This document shows, piece by piece, positions 8,043 through 14,758 of a stretch of DNA of 64,000 nt. A program made the translations under genes and the position numbers. Source of the stretch: Nocardioides luteus (GTDB lineage Bacteria > Actinomycetota > Actinomycetes > Propionibacteriales > Nocardioidaceae); the NCBI RefSeq assembly GCF_015752315.1, contig NZ_JADOVJ010000001.1, positions 1,728,501-1,792,500 on the forward strand, written 5' to 3'. Within the stretch, counting starts at the first letter, position 1. Each line of letters starts with the position of its first letter. The notes under the pieces were generated by a model. It was not told where the DNA came from. It saw only the letters and a list, made by a program, of their open reading frames with translations, and made no database searches.

Positions 8043-8963
8043 TCAGGTGAGCAGCAGGACGACCAGCAGGATCGCCGGCACGGTGGCCAGGGTGCTGACG
8101 AAGATGACGTCACGGGCCAGCAGCACGGCCCGGTTGTAGCGCTGCGCGACGACGAAGACGTTCTGGGCGGTCGGCAGCGCGGAGAGCACGGTCACCGCCA
8201 GCAGCGCCTCGGCGTCGAGCCCGAGCAGGAACCGCCCGATGACGTACGCCGCCACCGGCTGGACCACCTGCTTGGTCGCGACCACGGCGGCCAGGTCGAG
8301 CGGCGGCACGCCGCGACCCGGGAGCGGGCCGAGCCGGAGCGCGACCCCGTAGGCGATCAGCATCGAGGGCACCGCCATGCCCGCGACCAGGTCCAGCGGG
8401 TCGGAGACCGGTGTCGGCAGGTCGAGGTCGGTGACGGAGAGCGCCACCCCGATGAGCGAGGCGACGGTGATCGGGTTGGTCAGCGGGCGGCGCAGGACCG
8501 CCCAGAAGGAGAGCCTCGTGGCGCTCGCGTCGGCGTCGAGGATCACCAGCGCCAGCGGCTGGAGCACGAGCATCTGCAGCAGGAGCGTCGGCGCGACCAG
8601 GACCGGGTCGCCCAGGACGTACGACGCGATCGGGAGGCCGAGGTTGCCGGCGTTGGCGTAGCAGCCACACAGCGTCGCGACCACCGTGGTGCCGAGGTCG
8701 CGGCGGCGCAGGCGCGCGACGGTGACGACGAGAGTCGCCGAGACCAGCACGGCGCCGGCGACCGCGACCAAGTTGCCGGAGAAGACGAAGCCGAGGTCGC
8801 TGTCGTCCATCACCGTGATCAGCAGGGCCGGGCTGGCGACGTAGAACGCGAGCGTCGAGAGCGTGCGCTGGCCCTGCTGGTCGAGGATCTTGAGCTGGGC
8901 GAGCAGCGCGCCGAGCGCGATGAGGACGGTGATCGTGGCGAAGCCGGTGAAGACTCCCGCCAT
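8043..8963 (-). CDS. AEC-family (auxin efflux carrier-like) transporter
   Basis: A 306-residue membrane protein with about ten hydrophobic helices in two halves, matching the AEC family. Bacterial members move malate, malonate, lactate and other organic acids. The conserved asparagine/glycine-rich segment CYANAGNLGLP near residue 104 and the proline-containing LPTAQNVFVVAQRY near 262 are characteristic of the crossover helices. The start codon abuts the stop of the GntR gene, so both lie on one mRNA. The divergent gene set encodes a second transporter and a hydroxyacid dehydrogenase, which makes an organic acid the likely substrate. Confidence 0.88.
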   Translation of the reverse strand: MAGVFTGFATITVLIALGALLAQLKILDQQGQRTLSTLAFYVASPALLITVMDDSDLGFVFSGNLVAVAGAVLVSATLVVTVARLRRRDLGTTVVATLCGCYANAGNLGLPIASYVLGDPVLVAPTLLLQMLVLQPLALVILDADASATRLSFWAVLRRPLTNPITVASLIGVALSVTDLDLPTPVSDPLDLVAGMAVPSMLIAYGVALRLGPLPGRGVPPLDLAAVVATKQVVQPVAAYVIGRFLLGLDAEALLAVTVLSALPTAQNVFVVAQRYNRAVLLARDVIFVSTLATVPAILLVVLLLT

Positions 8964-9677
8964 CTACTGCTCGCGCCGCAGGTCGAGGAGCCCGCGGGCG
9001 GCGTGCTCGGTGACGATGCGCTCGGCCTCGACCGCGTCGCGGGCACGGAGGGCGAGCACGAGGGCGCGGTGCTCGGCGTAGCGGTCCGCGCCGAACTCGT
9101 CGCCGGCGAGCAGGTGCGCCCGGGAGATCTCCCGCTGGCGCGACCGGCTCAGCGAGCGGGACTGCTCCAGGAGGCGTACGAGAACCGGGTTGTGGGCCGC
9201 GGCGTTGACCTGCTCGTTGAACCGGCCGAGCACGTCGAGGAACCGGTCGGCGTGCTTCTCGACCGGCTTGCCGTCGCGGTGGCGCGCCCGGATGAGGATC
9301 ACCAGGTCGTCGGCCTCGTCGAGCAGCCGGTCGAGCTCGTCGAGCTCGTCGTCGGTGGCGTGCCTGGCGGCGAACCGGGCGGCCAGACCGCGCAGCGCGA
9401 CCTCCACCTCGGCCAGGTCGTGGCTGGCGTCCTCCTCGATCCGGGCCACCAGGGTCGTACGCGGCCCCACCCGCTCCACGAGACCGTCGAGCTCGAGCCG
9501 CCGGATCGCCTCCCGGACCGGGGTGGGGCTCACGCCCAGGCGCTCGGCCATCCCGCGCTCGGTCACCTTGGCCCCGGGTTCGAGCTCGCCGGAGCCGATC
9601 TGGCTGCGTAGGGCCTGGTAGACGCGCTCGGCCACGGTGGTGGCCTCCGGCGTGGTCTCGGGGGAGGAGATCGACAT
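8964..9677 (-). CDS. GntR-family regulator, FadR/FCD subfamily
   Basis: A 237-residue repressor: a winged-helix domain (about 15-80) with the typical GVSPTPVREAIRRLELDGLV recognition segment, followed by an all-helical FCD ligand-binding domain with conserved acidic and His residues (EHRALVLALRARD near the end). Regulators of this type usually answer to organic or sugar acids. The ATG at 9677 is chosen over an upstream frame extension because a -10 box (TAGTAT) ends 7 nt before it, which makes the upstream part untranscribed. It is co-transcribed with the AEC transporter and divergent from the MFS operon; a palindrome between the two is the likely operator. Confidence 0.92.
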   Translation of the reverse strand: MSISSPETTPEATTVAERVYQALRSQIGSGELEPGAKVTERGMAERLGVSPTPVREAIRRLELDGLVERVGPRTTLVARIEEDASHDLAEVEVALRGLAARFAARHATDDELDELDRLLDEADDLVILIRARHRDGKPVEKHADRFLDVLGRFNEQVNAAAHNPVLVRLLEQSRSLSRSRQREISRAHLLAGDEFGADRYAEHRALVLALRARDAVEAERIVTEHAARGLLDLRREQ

Positions 9678-9684
9678 GGCCACG

Positions 9685-9690
9685 ATACTA
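9685..9690 (-). promoter_or_regulatory. -10 box (TAGTAT) of the GntR gene, leaderless
   Basis: Reading the minus strand, TAGTAT is followed by 7 nt and the ATG at 9677. No Shine-Dalgarno is present, so the message most likely begins at the start codon. Confidence 0.5.
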
Positions 9691-9716
9691 GGCCACTTTT
9701 CCAACAGTGCCACCTC

Positions 9717-9746
9717 TTGACTATTTTGCTGTAGCAAAACTACTGT
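9717..9746 (+). promoter_or_regulatory. Promoter of the MFS operon with a palindromic operator in its spacer
   Basis: A -35 box TTGACT (9717-9722) and -10 box TACTGT (9741-9746) are separated by 18 bp. The palindrome TTTTGCTGTAGCAAAA (9724-9739, 6-bp arms) fills the spacer almost exactly. A regulator bound there would block RNA polymerase; the divergent GntR protein is the obvious candidate. Confidence 0.65.
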
Positions 9747-9809
9747 GAGCGCCGCCACATGTCATACAGGCCATGGGAGAGTCATGCAGAGATCACGGAG
9801 GTCCGTCTC

Positions 9810-11105
9810 GTGAGCACCACCATCCCCACCGCACCACCCCGGCAGCTCGGGCCTCGCCGGATCACCCTCCTCGTCGCGCTGGCGGTCTTCGCCCAGGAGT
9901 CGATGTGGAACTTCTACGACAGCCAGGTGCCGCCGCTGCTGCGCGAGCACCTGGCCAGCGCCGCCCTGGTCGGCTTCATCATGGGCATGGACAACCTGCT
10001 CGGCATCTTCATCCAGCCGTGGATGGCCAACCGGTCCGACCGGACGCGCACACGCTGGGGCCGGCGGATGCCCTACCTCGCCGTCGGGATGCCGCTCGCG
10101 GCGCTGCTGTTCGTGATCCTGCCGCACACCGCGGACGCGCTGCCGCTGCTGATCGTGGTCATCGTCGCGTTCGCGCTGGTCTCGAACTCGTTCAAGCCCA
10201 TCGGAGAGGCCCTGGTGCCCGACTTCATCGCACCGGAACGACGCAGCCGCGCCAACGCCGCGGTCAAGATCGCTTCCAGCCTCACCGTGATCGTCGCCGC
10301 CGTGGTCAGCATCCTCCTGGTCGACGACCACCCCGCGCTCGCCTTCGCCGTCATCGCGCTGATCACCCTCGTCTCGGTCACCGTGCTGTGCCTCTCGATC
10401 CGCGACAGCTCCTCGCCCGGCTACCGCGCGGCGGTGGCCGAGGACGCCGCCGAGGATGCCGCGGAGGAGTCGACCGCGGTCGGCCAGGCACGCATCCGCG
10501 ACACCATCCGGGAGATCGTGCGCGACCCCGACCGCAGCCGGCTGCTGCTGATCGTCGCGATCCTGGTCTTCGGCAGCGCCTGGGCGGGATCGCGCGCGCT
10601 GGTCACGCCCTACGGCATGGAGACCCTCGGGCTCTCCCGCGGCGAGGCCGGCGGGATCACGCTGCCGAGCGGGATCGCGTTCCTGCTCGCCGCCTACCCG
10701 ACCGCGCTGCTCGCCGAGCACTTCGGCCGGCTGCGCACCATGATCGCCGGCATGGCGGTCTTCGCCGCCGGCATGCTCCTCGGCACCCTGGTGCAGACCC
10801 CGACCGGCACGGTCGTGGCCTTCTGCATCGGCGCCGCCGGTGCCTCGGCGTTCCTGGTCAACGCCGTCGTCGTGCTGTGGAACCTGGCACCCTCGGCACG
10901 GGTCTTCGGGACGTACGCGGCGCTCTATGCGGTGGGCTGGCAGGCCGGTGCCTTCATCGGGCCGGCGCTGATCGGCGGGGCCGTGGACGTCCTGGGCTGG
11001 CCCACGATGCTGCTCGACATCGCCGTCGTCGCCGCGGTCGCGGTCGTGATCGTGGTGCGGATCGACCGCCTCCAGCGGCGCAGCGACGCCGGGAAGGTGG
11101 TGTGA
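9810..11105 (+). CDS. MFS transporter
   Basis: A 431-residue major facilitator with about 12 helices. The loop between helices 2 and 3 carries RSDRTRTRWGRRMPY, the pattern found in the glycoside/sugar branch of MFS (GPH- and SLC45-like proteins). A hydrophilic Ala/Glu-rich loop near residues 210-235 marks the middle of the protein. The GTG at 9810 is preferred because GGAGG sits 8 nt upstream; an in-frame ATG at 9759 has no such site. It is the first gene of a four-gene operon with a hydroxyacid dehydrogenase and the AtuA-like/DUF4387 pair, so it probably imports their substrate. Confidence 0.87.
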   Translation: MSTTIPTAPPRQLGPRRITLLVALAVFAQESMWNFYDSQVPPLLREHLASAALVGFIMGMDNLLGIFIQPWMANRSDRTRTRWGRRMPYLAVGMPLAALLFVILPHTADALPLLIVVIVAFALVSNSFKPIGEALVPDFIAPERRSRANAAVKIASSLTVIVAAVVSILLVDDHPALAFAVIALITLVSVTVLCLSIRDSSSPGYRAAVAEDAAEDAAEESTAVGQARIRDTIREIVRDPDRSRLLLIVAILVFGSAWAGSRALVTPYGMETLGLSRGEAGGITLPSGIAFLLAAYPTALLAEHFGRLRTMIAGMAVFAAGMLLGTLVQTPTGTVVAFCIGAAGASAFLVNAVVVLWNLAPSARVFGTYAALYAVGWQAGAFIGPALIGGAVDVLGWPTMLLDIAVVAAVAVVIVVRIDRLQRRSDAGKVV

Positions 11106-11109
11106 GCCC

Positions 11110-12063
11110 GTGGCCCGGATCCTGATCACGACCGACTACCTGCGGCCCGGCGACGAGGTCGACGAGCTCCTCCGCTCCCACGGCCACGAGACCCGCTACC
11201 CGTCCGGCGACCTCGTCGCGGACCTGGCCGAGGTCGACGGCGCCCTGGTCGGCCACGACCCACTCACCGCCGAGGTGCTCGCCTCCGCCGACCGTCTGAG
11301 AGCGGTCGTACGCACCGGGGTCGGCTACGACGCGATCGATGTCGAGGCGGCCGCCCGTGCCGGGATCACGGTCAGCAACCTGCCCGGGATCAATGCCAAC
11401 GCGGTCGCGGAGTACACGATGGGCCTGCTTCTCGCCTCCGCCCGCAGGCTGGTCGAGAGCGCGGCCGGCGTCGCCGCCGGCGGCTGGCCGCGCGGGGACG
11501 GCCGCGAGCTGCGCGGCTCGACGCTGGGACTGATCGGCTACGGCGCGGCCGCCCGTACGGTGGTCCCGCTGGCCAGGGCGTTCGGGATGAGCGTGCTGTG
11601 CACGACCGGGGTGCCCGACGCCGAGCGCGCCGACGGGGACGTCGCGTTCGTGGAGCTGCCCGAGCTGCTGGCCGAGGCCGACTTCGTGTCGGTCCACACC
11701 GCACTCACCCCACGGACCCGCGGGCTGCTCGACGCCGCCGCGTTCGCACTGATGAAGCCCGGCGCGGTGCTCGTGAACACCGCCCGCGGCGCGATCGTCG
11801 ACGAGGACGCGCTCGCTGCCGCCGTACGGGAGGGCCGGATCGCCGGCGCCGCGCTCGACGTGGTCACCGAGGAGCCGCTCCCGGCCGGGAGCCCGCTGCG
11901 CGGAGTGCCCGGGATCGTCGTCCACTCCCACCTGGCAGGGCAGACCGCCCAGGCCCGCCGGGCCGCCGGCATCGAGGGAGCCCGCGAGCTCCTCGACGCG
12001 CTGGCCGGCCGCCCGCAACACGCTGTCAACGCCCACCTGATCGAGAAGAGAGACAACAGATGA
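11110..12063 (+). CDS. D-isomer-specific 2-hydroxyacid dehydrogenase
   Basis: A 317-residue NAD(P)-dependent dehydrogenase that interconverts a 2-hydroxyacid and a 2-oxoacid. Family features: substrate-domain loop VRTGVGYDAID near residue 64, Rossmann motif LGLIGYGAAAR near 140, the arginine in NTARGAIVDEDAL, the glutamate in DVVTEEPLP and the histidine in VHSHLAGQT. The glycine usual at the third Rossmann position is alanine here. The GTG start is 4 nt after the MFS stop, and its TGA overlaps the next ATG (ATGA), which indicates translational coupling. The substrate is unknown. Confidence 0.9.
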   Translation: MARILITTDYLRPGDEVDELLRSHGHETRYPSGDLVADLAEVDGALVGHDPLTAEVLASADRLRAVVRTGVGYDAIDVEAAARAGITVSNLPGINANAVAEYTMGLLLASARRLVESAAGVAAGGWPRGDGRELRGSTLGLIGYGAAARTVVPLARAFGMSVLCTTGVPDAERADGDVAFVELPELLAEADFVSVHTALTPRTRGLLDAAAFALMKPGAVLVNTARGAIVDEDALAAAVREGRIAGAALDVVTEEPLPAGSPLRGVPGIVVHSHLAGQTAQARRAAGIEGARELLDALAGRPQHAVNAHLIEKRDNR

Positions 12064-13478
12064 CCAGCGACAACGCTGACTCCGTCAGCATCCTGGTGCC
12101 CAGCGGGATGCTCGGTGCCGGGTTCCCGGAGGAGACGATCGCGCGCGGGATCGACCTGGGCGCCGACGTGATCGCCGTCGACGGCGGCTCCACCGACTCC
12201 GGTCCCTACTACCTGGGCGCCTCGAAGCCGAAGACCACCGCCGCGGCGGTCGCCCGCGACCTGCGGATCCTGCTCCGTGCCGCCGCCGGGGCCGGCATCC
12301 CGCTCGTCGTCGGCTCCTGCGGCACCAGCGGCACCGACGACGGCGTCGACTGGGTCGCAGGGATCGTCGCCGACCTGCTCGCCGAGGAGGGCCTGTCGAT
12401 GAAGGTCGCCCGGATCTACAGCGAGCAGCGCGCGGCCGACCTGAAGGAACCGCTCGAGGCCGGCCGGGTCCACCCGCTCCCACCGCTGGGCGACCTCGAC
12501 GTCGCGACCCTCGAGGACTGCACCCACATCGTCGCGATGATGGGCCACGAGCCGATCGCCGAGGCACTCGCCGCCGGTGCTCAGGTGGTCCTGGCCGGGC
12601 GGGCGACCGACACGGCCAACGCGGCTGCGTACGCGCTGCTGAAGGGGATGCCCGCCGGACCGAGCTGGCACGCGGCCAAGATCGTCGAGTGCGGCGGTCA
12701 GTGCACGACCAACCCACGCGCGGGCGGGGTCTTCGCGACCGTCGACCGCACCGGGTTCACCATCGAGCCGCTCGACGAGAGCGCCGCCTGCACGCCGATC
12801 TCGGTGGCCGCCCACATGCTCTACGAGACGGCGAACCCGTATCTGATGAGAGAGCCGGACGGCACGCTGGACGTGCGTGACGCCGTCTACACCGCGCTCG
12901 ACGACCGCCGGGTGCGGGTCGAGGGCTCGCGGTTCCACCACGCCGAGCAGCACACGAACAAGCTCGAGGGCGCCCGGATCACCGGCTACGAGACGATGTC
13001 CTTCACGGCGATCCGCGACCCGCTGATCCTGAAGGACATCGAGGGCTGGGCCTCCTTGATGCATCTCGTCTTCACCGAGCGCGTCGAGCAGACCCTCGGC
13101 CTGACCAGGGACGACTACGACTACGACCTGCGTCTCTACGGCTACGACGCCGTCCTCGGTGATCTCGACCCGTCCACCGAGCCGCCGCGCGAGGTCGGCG
13201 TGATGCTGCTCGTCCGCGCCGCCGACCAGGCGCTGGCCACCGCGGTCGCCAAGGTCGCGAACCCGTTGATGCTGCACCTGCCGGCCCAGGACATGGACTA
13301 CCTGCCCAGCCTGGCGTTCCCGGGATCGCCCGCCGAGGTCGAGCGGGGCGCTGCGTACGAGTTCGTGCTCAACCACGCCGTCGACAGCATCACCCCGACC
13401 GCGATGTTCCGCACCGAGTTCAGCACCGAGTTCAGCACCCAGTTCAGCACCCAGATCGGAGAGAAGAACGATGCCTGA
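12060..13478 (+). CDS. AtuA-like DUF1446 acyclic-terpene-utilisation family protein
   Basis: A 472-residue DUF1446 protein. The family is named for AtuA of the Pseudomonas acyclic terpene pathway, but no reaction is established that I can name with confidence. Conserved features seen include the N-terminal VPSGMLGAGF, the glycine/serine-rich DGGSTDSGPYYLG (near 41), GSCGTSGTDDGV, and a Cys-containing ECGGQCTTNP (near 205). The ATG overlaps the upstream stop (ATGA), and its own end overlaps the DUF4387 start by 8 bases. The last 20 residues carry a TEFS/TQFS repeat encoded by 12-bp tandem units. The frame extends upstream, but that part is a shadow of the dehydrogenase gene. Confidence 0.87.
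   Translation: MTSDNADSVSILVPSGMLGAGFPEETIARGIDLGADVIAVDGGSTDSGPYYLGASKPKTTAAAVARDLRILLRAAAGAGIPLVVGSCGTSGTDDGVDWVAGIVADLLAEEGLSMKVARIYSEQRAADLKEPLEAGRVHPLPPLGDLDVATLEDCTHIVAMMGHEPIAEALAAGAQVVLAGRATDTANAAAYALLKGMPAGPSWHAAKIVECGGQCTTNPRAGGVFATVDRTGFTIEPLDESAACTPISVAAHMLYETANPYLMREPDGTLDVRDAVYTALDDRRVRVEGSRFHHAEQHTNKLEGARITGYETMSFTAIRDPLILKDIEGWASLMHLVFTERVEQTLGLTRDDYDYDLRLYGYDAVLGDLDPSTEPPREVGVMLLVRAADQALATAVAKVANPLMLHLPAQDMDYLPSLAFPGSPAEVERGAAYEFVLNHAVDSITPTAMFRTEFSTEFSTQFSTQIGEKNDA
13413..13454 (+). repeat. 12-bp tandem repeat in the 3' end of the DUF1446 gene
   Basis: Three and a half units of ACCGAGTTCAGC (13413-13424, 13425-13436, 13437-13448 with one change, and a half unit to 13454). 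In frame it adds the tetrapeptide T-E/Q-F-S repeatedly. Slippage could change the tail length without shifting the frame. Confidence 0.85.
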
Positions 13479-13785
13479 GACCACCCTGGGGGACCTCGCG
13501 ATCGAGGTCCGTTCCAAGAACGCCGGGCCGTTCTGGATCACGATGGAGCTGTTCATGCGTGACGCCGACGGCTACCGGATCGCGGCCGACGAGACCTTCC
13601 TCCACGAGGGCGTCGTCGCCGATCTCTACCGGGTCGACCCGGGGTCGGTCCAGATCTTCCGGATCCCGTCGCTCAACGTCGTCAAGATCTCCTACCCGCG
13701 CCCGGTCTCGCAGGGATCGCTGCGCGACCGCGACGTCCACGCTGGACAGCACCATGTGCCGCTTGCCCAGCTCGTGGTCCCGTGA
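13471..13785 (+). CDS. DUF4387 family protein, AtuA partner
   Basis: A 104-residue protein of the DUF4387 family, often found next to, or fused with, DUF1446 proteins. Typical segments are SKNAGPFWITMELFM near residue 15 and a C-terminal RDRDVHAGQHHVPL. The two proteins probably form one enzyme or complex, as their 8-base gene overlap suggests. No catalytic activity can be assigned from the sequence. It ends 1 nt before the stop of the convergent SGNH hydrolase gene. Confidence 0.85.
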   Translation: MPETTLGDLAIEVRSKNAGPFWITMELFMRDADGYRIAADETFLHEGVVADLYRVDPGSVQIFRIPSLNVVKISYPRPVSQGSLRDRDVHAGQHHVPLAQLVVP

Positions 13786-13786
13786 T

Positions 13787-14491
13787 CTAGAGATCGACGT
13801 GGTCCCAGATCGCCTGCGCCCACCGCTCATAGCCCGCCGGTGAGGCGTGGAACCCGTCGGCCGCGAAGAAGGACGGCTCGGCGGGACCGAGGTCGGCCGA
13901 GCTGACCCACTGCACCGACGTACGCCCGGCGCAGACCAGCCGCGCCGCCACGTCGAGCGCCTTCCCGCGCTCGGCGAGGTAGCGCCGCAGGGTCCGGGGA
14001 AGCGACGGGAACGCGCCGAACTCCGGGATCCCGGGGAGCACGGTGTGGGCGGCGTGCTCCTGGAGGGTCTCGACGATCGCGGTCAGGTCTCGCGTCCAGG
14101 CCTCGACCGAGCGGCGCGCGAGGATGTCGTTGACGCCCACCAGGAGCACCGCGAGGTCCCACTCGCCGGTCACCTTCGTCAGGATGCCGTGCCGGATCCG
14201 CTCGCTGGTCGCGCCGTACTTCCCCAGCGCCCGCCACTCGACCGGACGCTCGGTCCGCTTCGCGATCGCACGCGCCATCGACCCGGCGAAGGCGAGGTCG
14301 TGCGTGGGTGCGCCCCGGCCCGACGCGGACGAGTCACCGATCACCAGCAGACGCAGCCGGCCGGCTCCGTCCCCGGCCTCCGGGCCGGGCACGAAACCCT
14401 TCGTCGGGCCCTCCGGACGGGACTCCTTGCCGATGGTCCGGTGGACGTATGCGGCCTGTGCGGCGACCAGTGGGAGCAGCAGTGGATTCAT
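13787..14491 (-). CDS. SGNH/GDSL hydrolase
   Basis: A 234-residue esterase/lipase-type hydrolase. Block I is VIGDSSASGRG with the nucleophilic serine, block III is LLVGVNDIL, and block V is DGFHASPAGY with the catalytic Asp and His, so the active site is complete. The N-terminus has a short hydrophobic stretch (LLLPLVAAQAAYV) that may be an uncleaved membrane anchor. GGGAGAG lies just upstream of the ATG. Substrate unknown; it is a single gene between two unrelated loci. Confidence 0.9.
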   Translation of the reverse strand: MNPLLLPLVAAQAAYVHRTIGKESRPEGPTKGFVPGPEAGDGAGRLRLLVIGDSSASGRGAPTHDLAFAGSMARAIAKRTERPVEWRALGKYGATSERIRHGILTKVTGEWDLAVLLVGVNDILARRSVEAWTRDLTAIVETLQEHAAHTVLPGIPEFGAFPSLPRTLRRYLAERGKALDVAARLVCAGRTSVQWVSSADLGPAEPSFFAADGFHASPAGYERWAQAIWDHVDL

Positions 14492-14758
14492 CGTCTCTCC
14501 CTCGGCGATTTGTCGTGACGTACGTGCTCTTCCGTCGTTCTACAGCGCGTGCTCCGGCGGGTCTCCGACGTTGGCTGAACGGTGGGCGAATCTCCCCGGA
14601 AGGTTTGACACAGAGGGTCCTCATCCCGGTCACCGTTGGGGTACAAGACAGGGGAATCGAAGACACGTGACCCGACTCACCGCGTGCCAGCCCTAGCATC
14701 ACGCCCAGCTGTGAGCGCTCGACCACAACCCTCCCTCCACTCGAAGGAATGCGACGCC

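Noticed and set aside
13787-14491. SGNH hydrolase as part of the DUF1446 operon
   Set aside because: It is on the opposite strand, convergent and separated by one base, with its own ribosome site and no shared promoter.
14602-14644. TTGACA (14605-14610) as part of a promoter for the acidic-protein gene
   Set aside because: No -10 box at a normal distance; the nearest GGGGTAC is too far (over 30 bp) for either a housekeeping or a SigB-type promoter.
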